64,000 bases of DNA from NCBI GenBank assembly GCA_030435675.1, contig CM059623.1, forward strand, positions 9,946,012-10,010,011, in the 5' to 3' direction. The notes under the pieces are model-generated. The model was not told the DNA's origin. It did no database searches and saw only the letters and a program-made list of their open reading frames with translations. Positions within the stretch are counted from its first letter, which is position 1. Each line of letters begins with the position of its first letter. Shown in pieces: positions 53,046-64,000 of the stretch. The translations under genes and the position numbers were made by a program. The DNA comes from Steinernema hermaphroditum. Lineage: Eukaryota; Nematoda; Chromadorea; Rhabditida; Steinernematidae.

Positions 53046-55982
53046 TCAATAATCACCAGAACCCCAATAACCATCATAGCCTCCAAAGCCTCCATTATCG
53101 ACATAGCCTCCATCACCACCAAAGCCTCTATCACCACCAAAGGGACTTTGCTCCTGCTGCTCGTAAGTGTATTCGGGAACTCCTTCGTATTGTGGCTCCG
53201 CCAAACCATACGTCTCTGGTTGGTAATGCACTTCGGCCGGATGCGCTCCCTCTTGTGCAGGATACTCTTAAGGGATTTAGTAAATGAGGGTCATAAATCT
53301 GACTATTAGCACCGTTGATGCTACTTGGCTGCTGCTGAATCCAGTCAGGATGATATTGATGATCGTTCCATGTGTTTTGATCGCCCTGAGCGTTTCCAGG
53401 AACAGTCTGATGGCTGCCTTCGCCGGTGCTCTGTTGCCATTCTTGTGAATTCTCATAGGTTCCCTTGACATAGTCTTAGTCAAACTATACGATCAACTAT
53501 GCGTATTACCGGATTTTGAGCTTGTTGTTGATTATTCCAGTGTTCGCCATTCCAACCGCCAATGGATTGATCATATCCTGGATCGTGTTGGGTCTGTTGA
53601 TTCTGTTCTGTGTGTGGATAACCATTATTCTGATTTAACCAAGCATTGTTTTCGCGCTGATTATAGTCAATTTGATGTTGGCCATTTACGCCTTGAGGGT
53701 GTGGGCCGTCTCCATTTGATGGGTCATATACGATCTGTTGCTGAGCAACCGAATGCAGCTAAAACTATGGGTTTTTATCTTTTTGTGAAGGGTCAACCTC
53801 GTGATTTCCGTATGGTGGTTGGGAATGGATAGCTTGCCATGATTCATGATTCTCTGAATTCCCGTGCCCGGTTGACTCATAATGTCGCCCATTAATGTGG
53901 TCGTTCGGCACAGATCCAATTGAATGCTAATGGTTAGTTGAATGGGTGCACAAAAATGTGAATACCTGATGTTGCGGAACAGAATGTCCACCATTAATGT
54001 GTGATTGTTCTTGTGCCTGCAGTTGGGCATAATATCCATTATTCCAAATGTGGTCTTGCCAAGCATTAGACCTATCGACTTCATTATGACCAGTTTGGCG
54101 TTGATCTTGGTGAGGGTCATGTCCGTTTCCGTAAACTGGGGGTTCGTATACGCCATGCTGATGTAACTAAGACTACTGGCTATTGTATTATTCTGAGGAC
54201 CAACCACGTGTGAATGACCACTATTCTGCTGGTAGCCATGTCCAGAAAGATCACTGCCAGCTGGATGCTGATGACCACTAGTCTGCTGGTAGCCATGTCC
54301 AGAAAGATCACTGCCAGCGGGATACTGATGACCACTAGTCTGCTGGTAGCCATGTCCAGAAAGATCACTGCCAGCTGGATGCTGATGACCATCGCTGCCA
54401 GCGGGATACTGATGGCCACTAGTCTGCTGGTAGCCATGTCCAGAAGGATCGCTCCCAACTGGGTGCTGATGGCTATTATCCTGGTTGGGGCTTTGCCCAA
54501 CATTGTTTTCGCCTTGATTGTGACCAATTTGATGTTGGCCACTCGAATGAGGGTGTTGTCCTTCGCCGTGAACTAATGGATTATGTACGTTCTCTTGATT
54601 AACCTGCGTCTAAAATATGCTCTTGTTCTCTTTTTTCCAAGGAGCTAACCTCCTGTGAATTCCGGCTGCTTTGTGGTGGTAGGGAGTGGGTATCATGATC
54701 CTCCGAGTTCTTGTGTTCGACTGGGTCATCATGTCGTCCGTTAATGTTGTTCGGTAAAGTTTCTTCGTTCATTGAATGCTGGAAGTTGGTCAACTCATAA
54801 GAACGTACGAACAGGAATGTGATTACCTCATGCGTAACAGAGTGCTCATCGTGGCCATAGTCGGAGGATTTTCCATCTGGGTGTGCTTGGTCGGAATGCT
54901 CATCATTCTGGTGGTTGTGATTTTCAGAAGAAGGATCGTTATGCAATGAGTGTTCGGTAGCTGTATCCTTTGGCTGCTCCCCACTTTCGTGATTGTTTAG
55001 ATCCTTTTCGTTTGCATGTCCATTCGTTTCTGGATGGTCCGACAGATCGTGGCCAGATTCTCCAGTGGAGGCTTCTTGAGATTTGTCATTATACTCTTTT
55101 TTGTGAAGGTCAGGAGAGCCAGTCGTATCTGGCTGGCGTCCAATTCGCGCTCCTCCAGCGTTCGGCGGCGGGCCTCCACGTACGGAAGGTTTTGGCGGCG
55201 GACCTTTGCCTAGTAGAGACCTCAACATGTTCGGGAGCCCGTTAAGATTAAATTGAGGCAGTTGTGGAAGTTGCTGGAGTGGTTGAGCTGGCGCAGGAGG
55301 TGGAGGGTGGGGCTGAGATGGGGAAGGTCCGCGTGGGGGTGGGTTCTGAGGGTAAGATGGAGGTTGTATAGGAGCCTGAGGATTGAAAGGAGAGGGTGGT
55401 GATCTTGCAGGCGGTGGTGGCGGTGGCCTTGCAGGGGGAGGCGGTGGTGGTGCCCTTACAGGTGGCGGGGGTGGGGGCGGCAGCCCGTATGCAGTTTGTT
55501 GCTGAGGCGGTGGTCTTGCAGGAAGCGGTGGTGGAGGCGGAGGCCGGTATGATGGAGGTTGCATAGGAGCCTGAGGACTGAAAGGAGGGGATGGTGCCCT
55601 TGCAGGCGGTGGTGGCGGGGGTGGGGGCGGAGGCGGAGGCTGGTATACGGGTTGTTGCTGAGGAGGTGGAGGAGGTGGAGGTGCATGTATCGGAAATGGA
55701 GTTGTGGCTGGCGAGAATACATCGATGCAAGGCGGATTACAAGCAATTACACAGTAGCCATTTATGGGACGGGGACAATTTCCACCGTTGATGAAGCAGC
55801 TGTAGTTGCATTTAGGATAGCTTGGCGGCGGGGGCGGGGGCGGTGGCACTCCAGAATTGATATTGATCCCAAATCCAACTGAAAGTGGAACATAGAATAT
55901 GTTGCTAGTTTGACAATGGCCTACAGTTCGTTTGCGCCAGCGCAGCTGACAGAAGAACGGCACTAATAAGCAGGAAGTTCAT
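53046..55982 (-). CDS. Secreted Pro-rich / His-Gln-Asn-rich protein with duplicated exons, 861 aa
   Basis: Nine exons on the minus strand: 55982-55925 (signal peptide MNFLLISAVLLSAALAQ), 55878-54827, 54778-54650, 54609-54205, 54157-53966, 53926-53798, 53758-53510, 53463-53313 and 53266-53046; phases agree throughout. Exon 2 has a small six-Cys segment (CNYSCFINGGNCPRP) and a long polyproline region (PPPPPP blocks), then an acidic/His part. Exons 3 and 6 are both 129 nt and homologous (HSxxxxxPNxINGRHxxxxxHxNSExH). Exon 4 carries 18-aa repeats GHGYQQTSGHQ-PAGSDLS. Exons 4, 5 and 7 share a NGxGxHPHxxxxxQHQIxxNQ-type phrase. The C-terminus is Gly-rich (GGFGGDGGYVDNGG). No known family; an extracellular structural or matrix protein is inferred. 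Confidence 0.8.
54205..54470 (-). repeat. 54-bp coding tandem repeat (18 aa)
   Basis: About four to five units encoding GHGYQQTSGHQ(H/Y)PAGSDLS, nearly identical at DNA level (CCATGTCCAGAAAGATCACT recurs at 54-bp spacing), one unit shortened. Confidence 0.85.
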
Positions 55983-56478
55983 GCTGCTTCGTGAAAATTG
56001 GATGCGAAGAGCTTTATGTTGCCAACTGGTAAAGTATTTAATTAATTCAGTCTGCGATAAGGAAGAGGAGGCTCTGCAGAGTCATTTCCGTGGGTGGTGA
56101 ACATGAGATAGCATTGATATGGTTCAAATCAATTCTGACGGCAATCGTCTGCAGCTAGCAAATACACCATCTTGAATGATTCTGAACAACGCGCTACTTT
56201 GCAAAACGGTTTTAATCGTTTACTTCTGATGGTCTATGTTCTCTTCGTACCACTCTTCACTAACAGTCAAAATAACTGCTAGCACATGTTGCGACGGCTG
56301 GGATCCCGGCTAAGATTAAGTCAAGTGAGCCAAACGTTGAAGGCTAAAAGCGGAATCGGATGTCGGAGCAGAGAACCATCTTCATTGTGGCTGGCAGTGG
56401 ACTGGCTACACTAGCTTTGCTGCTAGTGCTTATTTAGCGTAACGGCATGGAGTTTTCTTTCCAAGAATAGTGTTCTTC
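55983..56478. other. Intergenic, no gene seen
   Basis: Promoter side of the Pro-rich gene, with CATAAAG at 56012-56018 on the minus strand 30 bp before its ATG. No supported exon. Confidence 0.45.
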
Positions 56479-56807
56479 CTACGCTAGTCCTATTCGCAGT
56501 GACTTCCTTGCTTTTGTAAAGTTGCCCATGGGGACACGAACAATGAAATGATCTCGCAAAGGCACTGTCTGTCTAGACTTCTTTCTGGAAACTTCAACAA
56601 GTCTGGTTGCTCTCATCCTTTGTAGCGTCTCGTAGACACCATTATCTGGTATTCCTCGCACTTTCGCTTCTCGTTTCGCGGAATAGCTCCTCCGTGAGCG
56701 CGAGTTCTTGGAGCGCGGCCGAATCCGATGGTCATGAAAACTGTATATTCCGCGGTTTTCGAGAAAGAAAAGGTCGGGAGCGATGACAATCACAATATTG
56801 TTCTCAA
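56479..56807 (-). CDS. Orphan exon-like open frame, about 109 aa
   Basis: A minus-strand frame without an ATG runs from an acceptor-like CAACAG (near 56815) to the stop at 56479. It reads EFENNIVIVIAPDLFFLENR, then a very basic segment (RPRSKNSRSRRSYSAKREAK), RGIPDNGVYETLQRMRATRL and a final KARKSLRIGLA. Composition is coding-like, but no upstream exon fits in the ~80 bp before the next gene, so it may be a terminal exon of a gene spanning its neighbour, or a relic. No family recognised. Confidence 0.3.
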
Positions 56808-56892
56808 ATTCCTGTTGATGCGAATGAAATTAAAAACTTCCGATTTAGTTAAACGAATTTAATAACACGAATTATGGCAAAATGCAATATCT

Positions 56893-57175
56893 CTATCCCT
56901 GGTAGCCAAAAGGTTGACGAGGAGGAGCTGGGCGGCCATAGTTATTTTGCGGTGCGGGGAATTGGAAGTTATTTGGCTGTGCCGGTCTTCCCTGATTTCC
57001 GACGGTGTTTGGCTGTCCTTGTTTACCCAGATTCCCAAGGTTTCCAAGATCCAGATGGAAGAACGGCAGATCAACTAAAACACTTTTTGCACGTATCTCC
57101 AATGACGGCGACTGGCTTACGGACGAAGGAGCTGACGGAAACCAAGAAAGCCGACAGAACAAGAAACAGTTTCAT
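56893..57175 (-). CDS. Secreted Gly/Asn/Pro/Gln-rich peptide, 78 aa
   Basis: Two exons, 57175-57121 and 57074-56893, with a 46-bp intron in phase 1. Signal peptide MKLFLVLSAFLVSVSSF. The mature part begins FFHLDLGNLGNLGKQGQP and continues with repeats of GNQGRPAQPNN type, then PAPQNNYGRPAPPRQP, ending FGYQG. No cysteines. The end resembles amidated or YGG-type antimicrobial/neuropeptide-like peptides of nematodes but lacks dibasic processing sites. CATAAAA lies 34 bp upstream. Confidence 0.75.
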
Positions 57176-57208
57176 TTCTGAAATACACTGACAGCTTCCA
57201 TAGCTTCG

Positions 57209-57215
57209 TTTTATG
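57209..57215 (-). promoter_or_regulatory. TATA-like box CATAAAA
   Basis: CCATAAAACG on the minus strand, 34 bp before the ATG of the 78-aa secreted peptide. Confidence 0.5.
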
Positions 57216-57697
57216 GAGCGAAGCCTGAAAAGGAAAAGAGATCAATTAATTCCGTCTGTGGTCAAAGTTAGCAGAGGAAACGCCGCACCCACACATTCTC
57301 CTTTGCAACGCAAGAATTATCATTATATCTTCGTTTCAGTCGATGAAGCGATACTTTTACCACATCGTGAATGTCCTTGTTCTGAAGAGGCGTAAAATAA
57401 TTAATTTACTTTACAAACTAGCATCACTGAGTATTATAACGAATTCGAGCGAACTTTGTGATTCTGTGCAGTCCATATTATGTCCGACTAAGAGATAATG
57501 ATTCGAAAGGAGACTTCGACGGGGCTAGGGGAATAGAAAACGCAAACAATCGAGAAGATGAAAGAGACGTGGTCCTAAATCAAACGAAGAGCGTAGTAAC
57601 ATTGCACGTCAAATGGGAGGAGGCCAGTTAGAACGCTACTCGCTGATTGGGTTCACGAAAGATGAATGGGGTAGGGTCTGAGGGGTAGGGAGGGGGC
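57216..57697. other. Intergenic, no gene seen
   Basis: Holds the 3' flank of the vWA protein gene and the upstream region of the 78-aa peptide gene. No supported exon. Confidence 0.45.
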
Positions 57698-60600
57698 TTA
57701 GAAGAGCCACTTGAGGGCTTTCTTCACTGCTTTCGGCATCAGGGACCACTCGAACTGGAGAACTTTCTCGTCTTCGGAACGGATGGTCGCCTTGAAGCGA
57801 TTCGCATTTCCAGAGACGGACATGTGGTTTCCGTCCATTTGGGCGGCGTTGGCCTGCAGGTAGCGCGCGAGAAGTTCGGTGATTCTGTCGAAGCTGCTGG
57901 CAATGGAAATGCACTGCTTGGGGTTGGTCGGATCGCGCATCATTCCATGGGGACAGGCGCAGTAGAAGTCACCGGGGGTGTTCACACAGCCGTGCGAACA
58001 GCCTCCGTTCTGCTGCTCACATTCGTTGACATCTGAAAGAGGAGGTGAACGTGAAACGAATGTAAACATAGTGACGTTATTCCCAAAGGTCTTTTGTTCA
58101 AAGCCAAATCCCTGGAACCTGGGAAGCATTTCTTATTTTAAATTGAACTTTCGCATAGAATGTTAATGACATAATAATTCCAAAATAGTCTACAAAAAAG
58201 TCTACAAGGCGCACAAATAATATCGAGATTGCCGGCCCCAATTTGTCTTATTTTTACTTCTTTCAAAATGTAGCTCAACCCTTTTTTCATGTATCGGTCT
58301 TACCATAGCACTGTCCACTGCTGGGGTAATATCCAGCCGGGCAAGAGCCACGTCTCGACGCCAGTCGACACGGGCACTCGCCGTCTTCGGCCGGAGGCAA
58401 CGTGCTGACAGGGCGGAAGGTGGTGGCCTTGTCGCGGTTGCACGACGCCTGGAGAAGAGCGTTTCCTGAGTTGGTGCACACACAACGGCAGGGCGAGATT
58501 TCCGAGTCGGCAGGTTCGAAGTCGGGTGGAGGGGTGGTATCTATGACGTGAGTTGAAAACGTGAGTTCTATGAATAATCTGATACCTTTGTCGAGTCTAA
58601 CGTGATCGCAGCTGTCGTCACGGAGCGGGATGGATCCGTTGTTGGCAGACTTGGTTGTGACGACGCACACCTTGTAGTCGGTACCGGACGGGAGTCCTGT
58701 GATGGCCTTTCCAAAGCTGTCGCGGCAGGAGGCGTCGATGCGCATCCATTTTTCCTTGGCTATGTGGGGGTCGGGGGAATAAAGGATCGAGTAGTCCTGA
58801 AAGTGAATAAATGGAAAAGGCCGAATTGTTAGTCTTCGAGATTCTTCGAAAAGAGAATATGATGGCAGCTACTTATGCTCTTGGTTGTGCTCACTTCGTA
58901 AGGCCTTAGTGTGGTCTAACTGTCCGTTCTAGAGCTATGTAGCTGGCTTCATTGTTTCAGAACTTACAGCTTTGTTGTTCGTGCAGCACGTCCAGGAGAC
59001 AGAGAGGGATTCTGGGGAAAGGGGGGTCACTTCAACATTGGAGGGTTCGGATGGGGTAGGGATTGTGGGGAAGGCTGAAATAGATCACTCTTTTACAGAA
59101 TCAGTCTTTGTCTTACGTTTCCTAGTTCGATTTTTCATGAATGGTTTCGTGACACCGATGGTCGTTGTTCTGGTGATTTGGGTGGGAAGAGCGACTGATT
59201 CACACACAGCGTGTGTCAGCCAGCTGCCGAAGAGGTCCTCGATGTTCTCACCATCCCATGTGGAAAGGTGAATAACTCTGGAAGGCAACTCCTAGTCTTT
59301 CCGAAGAGAGTCAGAGTGGATGTACCTGGACTTGCTTCCAGCGATCATCTTAAGGGTTGTGTCATGAGGAGCGCGGACGGAGACGGAGATGAGATGGTGG
59401 CGGAAGTCGTAGTGCGCAAAGTCGGCAGGTTGGAGAGCGTCGTCGCTAAATTGAGATCACAAAATGTACGGCGGAAATTGCCCTCTACCTGCTTGTCCCG
59501 TCGGCACTCACTACGACGGTCACCAAGTTGACTCCTTTGATGGCGTGCTCGTCGGAAAGCATCACGGCCTCGTCGATTCCGAGACCCAGCTTAGCGGACC
59601 GCTCGTCCTTGCTCTGTTCGACTTGGTCCATGACCGATTCCAGCTGATCCAATTTCACGTTCGCCTTCTTGAACTGAACAGCCTGGCTGTCGACGGCGAT
59701 GATGTTGATGGTCATGTAGTGACTGGAAGCGTCGAAGCGATGGAGAAGGTAGTTGGTGATGTGGTTGAGGACGAGGTGGAAGTCACGGAAGGGCGCTCGG
59801 GCGCTGACGTCGATGACGAGGTTGAGAAGGTAGGCCCGACGGAATCCGTCTTTACACAAGGGAGCGTGGTCGATGGATCGTGTCGTCCTAGCAGAAGATG
59901 GGGTAGTCATCCTAGGCATTCCATGCAAACAGAGAGAATGGAGAGCGATGTACCTGATGTCCTCGACCTCTCTCTTCGTGGTCTTGCTCTTGTCGACGTG
60001 CCCGGCAGATGGCGTCACGTATCCACAGAGCGTTTTCTGGACACGGCCAAGACTGTTCGCCAGATCAGCGCCACTCTCCAGCTTGATAAGTCTTTGATCG
60101 GCGAATTCGGTTCCAACGAGTCTTGTCAACGAAGAGAAGTCCTCACTGGTGGGGTTTATGGCCAACGTGAACAGTTCCACGCCGTACTGCTGGCGCAGCT
60201 CTTGAGCAGCATTGGCGGCGTTTCCTCTTAAATGAACGAAGTGTTTTGCAGTAAATATACAGGGCGTACCTGTTATTTCCACTTGTGACGAGGATGACGA
60301 CTCGCGTGGCTCCGTCACGTCCCTTCATCATGAACTGCTGGCGAGCGGCGTCCAGACCTTTCAGAGCGATCGGAGTTCCGCCGAGACGTTCCGAGTTGCC
60401 GATTTCCATTAGGAGTTCAAGTTTGTCCTCGTATATGCCGAGCGCGATGGGAACGCTGACCTTGTCACTAAAATTTATGCGCTACTTGCAATGCTGCTAC
60501 GGCTGATGTACCTGTAAAGGATGAAGGCCACTTGAACAACATCTGGAGCAAGATCGAACGACTTGTCGACGAGACTGCTTATGCTTTCTTTCAGTTCTTC

Positions 60601-63600
60601 AAACTGCGATTGGTCAAAGTTGTCAGAAGCGTCGAGAAGAATCACGACATCGGCCTAAGATGCGTTTGTTTTGGGTTGGAACAAGAGGATGAGTTCTACC
60701 TGGTAGTCGATTCTGGAGCACTCTCTAGGCGTAGTAGGTCGTCCAAATGGAGTCACTGGTCGGGCGGGCCAGGTCAAATCTTCTTCAGTCTCTTTTTGAG
60801 CGGCTTGAGGGATGTCCTACAAAAGCATGATTCCTATAATTCACGGAGTCTTTATGTACCACACAGATGCGATCAGCAATTGGTCCAAGGTTTTCGGCAT
60901 CGTGTCCTCGCCAGCGATCCAAGCTGAGAACGCGCTCGGGATGGTCGGCACCCACGATTTCCAGATTCTCGGTTCTTTCTTCATCAACGGTGACGACGTA
61001 CACCTTGGCGGCTACGTCTTCTCTGAGCATTCTGGCATATGGCGCCACTTCGTCGCTAGAATTAGACCATAACTCCCTGTTTGTGATAGCAGTTCTCACC
61101 TAGATTTTCCGTTTTTGAAGACGATAACCACTCGAGGGGCGGTAGAGACTCCGGAAATAACAAACTCCCCGGCGGCATTCTCAAGAGCCTTTCCGAGATT
61201 GGCCTTTCCTTTGATGCGACGGGACTCGCTGATCTTCGCGATGAGATGTGCTTGGTTGTCGTAGTCTCCGAGAGCCACGGGCACTTGGACAGCGTCGCCG
61301 TACTTGATCAGACCCACTCGGACCTTGTTGGTGCGAAGGTTGAAGTTGTCCACAAGGAACGACTTTATGAGCTCCTTCATGACACGGTAGTCGAGGATCT
61401 TGACGTGGTTGGACGTGTCGGTGACGATAAGCAGCTCGATGTAGGCGTTGACGAAGCAGTGGGCTGTAGGAGTGCGTGAGGGAGTGAAGCTAAAAAGTGC
61501 TTTGAGTTGAAGTTTTTTAGAATTGTCATACCCATAGCTGATAGTAGGTGATGGAACGATGCGGTAGACGTAGTTGCCGTTCTTGTCCATTGGAAGAGGC
61601 TTTCCGTCGCCTCCTAAAGGACGACCCAGTTCATCCAGCGGAATGGGATCGCCGTTCTCGTCCAGATAGCGACCCTCGTCGTCTTGACCAAGTGGTCGTC
61701 CTTCCGAATCGACGACGGGGCTGACGATGATTGCCTCGTCGGTGGGAAGCGTCTTAGCCTTCTCGTCTGCCAATCGCGTGTGGATGTATCGTCCTTGGAT
61801 GTCCTTGGGGAGAACTTGTCCTTTCCGATCGACTGGAAGTCCGTCCGAGTTGGTGGGGATCGGGTCGCCGAATTCGTCGACAAATTTTCCATCTCTATTG
61901 ATCGACAGCGTGCGTCCGTCACTTCCAATAACGGTGTAGTCGGGGCGCCGAATCTTGTCCGCGGAAACTGGGAGACCGTCGGGACCAACAGAGGGATAGA
62001 TGAATCTTCCAATGTCGTCCGTGGTCAGAACGACTCCGTCAGGGCCAACTGGACGTCCAGAGTCATCTGTTGGAACGACGCCTCCATCGGGAAGAACATG
62101 GCGACCTGTCGATTCCGTTGGAAGGAGACCGCCATCGGGGCGAGTGACCGGGTAGATGAAGTGGCCAGATTCGTCGGTTGCAAGGGGCTTAACAGTCTTG
62201 ATCTTCTTTTCGTCGTAAACGGCGTTTCCTTCTTCGTCGAGAGGAAGAGGAGAGCCGTCTGGCGCCACAGGGCGACCCGCAGCGTTGGTGGGAATCGGCT
62301 CTCCATTTGGTGCGAAAGCTCTTCCTTCTGAATCCGTTGGAAGTGGATGACCGTCAGGTCCAACGACGGGGTAGATGGGTCGTCGATGCTCGTCGGTAGG
62401 CAACGGGTTTCCATCAGGGCCCACAGCCGGATAGATGTAATTTCCGGAAGAATCTGTGGGAAGCACAGAGCCGTCAGGGGCAAGGGGTCTTCCGCTTTCG
62501 TCAATCAGAATTTCGCGACCTTCGGGCGAGACGTAGCGACCGGTGGAATCTGTGGACAAGGGCAGGCTGTCAGGACCAGTCACTGGGTAGATCATGCGAC
62601 CATAGGAGTCGGTGGGAAGTGGCTTCGCTGCTCTGATCTTCTCTTCGTCGTAGACAACGTTGCCACTCGAGTCCATGGGAAGTGGAGAACCATCTGGAGC
62701 GACTGGGCGTCCGGCAGCGTTGGTAGGAACAGGCTGGCCGTCTTTCGCAAGAGCCTTTCCTTCTGAATCCGTCGGAAGTGGATGACCGTCAGGTCCAACA
62801 ACAGGGTAAATCGGTCTTCGGTTCTGGTCGGTCGGCAGAGGTCTTCCATCGGGTCCAATAGCAGGATAAACGTATTTTCCAGTCGTGTCCGTGGGTAGCA
62901 CTGATCCATCATTTGCCAACGGTCGTCCACTACTGTCAGTGACAATGTGTTCTCCGGAAGGTGACACATAGTGACCAGTTGAATCCGTGGACAAGGGTAG
63001 GCTGTCGGGCCCCGTAACCGGATAGATTACCATTCCTGATGTGTCGGTGGGAAGGGGTTTCACCTCCTTTATCCTCTCTGCGTCATAGACAGCATTTCCA
63101 TACGAGTCGGTTGGAAGTGGAGTTCCATCGGGGGCAATGGGTCTTCCAGCGGCATTTGTAGGGAGAGGTTCTCCATCGGGCCCCAGTGCTCTTCCTTCGG
63201 AATCTGTAGTCAGAGGATGGCCATCAGGTCCCACCACGGGATAGATAGGGCGGCGATTTTCGTCGGTCGGCAATGGTTTTCCATCGGGTCCGGTGACCGG
63301 ATAGATGTACTTTCCACTCTCATCAGTAGGCAGGACACCTCCGTCAGGCCCAATTGGGCGTCCACCTTCATCAACAGGAATTGTCGTGCCATCGGGAGAG
63401 ATGTAGTGACCAGTGGAATCTGTAGCCAGCGGAAGGCTGTCCGGTCCGGTCACAGGGTAGATGACATGTCCGGTGGCATCTGTAGGCAGAGGCTTGATCT
63501 TCTTGATCTTTTCAGCGTCGTAGACGACGTTTCCACTCGAATCTGTCGGCAGCACAGAGCCGTCAGGGGCGATCGGTCGTCCGGCCGCGTTGGTGGGAAC

Positions 63601-64000
63601 TGGCTTTCCATCTTCGCCGATGGCTCTTCCTTCGGAATCCTTGGGTAGAGGTCGTCCATCGGGTCCAACGACTGGGTAAATCGGTTTTCCACTGGAATCG
63701 GTTGGGAGAATGCTTCCATCGGGCTTGGTGGCGGGGTACACATAAGATCCGGAACTGTCAGTTGGCAAAACTTTGCCGTCGGGTCCAAGTGGTCTTCCGA
63801 AGTCGTCACTTTCGACCGCTTCTCCTCTTGCATTTACGTATCTACCAGTAGAGTCAGTTGCAAGGGGCTTGCCATCAGGTCCAACTACAGGGTACAGGAC
63901 CTTTCCAGTGGCATCAGTTGGGAGAGTCTTAGCCTTGGTTATTTCGTCTTCGACATCCAAAAGTCGGCCATACTCATCAGTCGGAAGCGGGCTTCCATCG
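57698..64000 (-). CDS. Giant extracellular protein: 145-aa repeats, three vWA domains, FN3, EGF (3' part)
   Basis: Fourteen exons in the window: 64000-61532 (open at the window end), 61489-61101, 61055-60860, 60816-60700, 60654-60512, 60467-60270, 60226-59954, 59911-59489, 59445-59326, 59277-59117, 59074-58968, 58796-58586, 58540-58304 and 58032-57698. Phases fit. The N-terminal side is an array of [16 protein letters not shown] units. Then come three vWA-type domains: [33 protein letters not shown] and [15 protein letters not shown], followed by an FN3 domain ([34 protein letters not shown]), a Cys-rich linker and a calcium-binding-type EGF ([20 protein letters not shown]). It ends with a short helical tail ([12 protein letters not shown]), like matrilins. 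Likely extracellular matrix or apical cuticle-attachment protein, as for matrilin, collagen VI or MUA-3/MUP-4-type proteins; no transmembrane segment is seen. Confidence 0.88.
61532..64000 (-). repeat. 435-bp (145-aa) coding super-repeat
   Basis: The phrase [20 protein letters not shown] recurs about every 435 bp (near 63490, 63055, 62625, 62190). Inside each unit are shorter 20-25-aa modules alternating [15 protein letters not shown] and [10 protein letters not shown]. About four and a half super-units lie in the window, and the array runs past its end. The last unit (towards 61540) is more diverged. Confidence 0.9.

Overview
This window is from a nematode, most likely a chromadorean; I cannot name the species. 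The evidence is compact multi-exon genes with introns mostly 40-50 bp ending in TTTCAG or TTTTAG, a nematode-type serpentine receptor, a short SH2-kinase of the nematode Fer-like class, and many small one- or two-exon secreted proteins. The exon models were built by hand from splice signals, reading phase and family resemblance. They agree in phase across whole genes, which supports them, but none has transcript evidence.

Layout. 1-7 kb: the 5' end of an alpha-2-macroglobulin/TEP-like gene with a decayed exon copy nearby, a Tyr-rich peptide gene, and two divergent paralogues of a helical secreted protein flanking a small Cys-containing secreted protein. 7-16 kb: a nuclear block with U1-70K, cohesin kleisin RAD21, a 64-aa two-exon gene and a 774-aa coiled-coil nuclear protein. 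18-27 kb: small secreted-protein genes, including a CPVW-x-x-NC family, interrupted by duplicated gene fragments, a foldback MITE and a solo LTR. 27-36.5 kb: a gene-poor stretch holding a hAT-like MITE made of tandem repeats. 36.5-38 kb: a seven-TM receptor. 39.7-44.1 kb: a TNNI3K orthologue (ankyrin repeats plus kinase). 44.4-45.9 kb: more CPVW genes. 46-48 kb: an SH2 tyrosine kinase. 48-51 kb: three His-rich paralogues and a predicted myristoylated small protein. 51-57 kb: low-complexity secreted proteins (a VEEPKKPE-repeat protein; an 861-aa Pro/His/Gln-rich protein with duplicated exons; a Gly/Asn/Pro peptide). 57.7-64 kb: the 3' part of a very large extracellular protein (145-aa repeats, three vWA domains, FN3, EGF), cut by the window end.

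Themes. Housekeeping genes have normal multi-exon structure and weak promoters by eye. The small secreted and repeat-rich genes nearly all have a CATAAAA or CGTAAAA box about 30-70 bp before the ATG, suggesting one class of strongly or tissue-specifically expressed genes (cuticle, gut or gland; inference). Segmental copying is prominent: a roughly 650-bp block carrying the TNNI3K tail plus a CPVW gene is present in inverted orientation about 22 kb away, and CPVW genes look like mosaics of one another.
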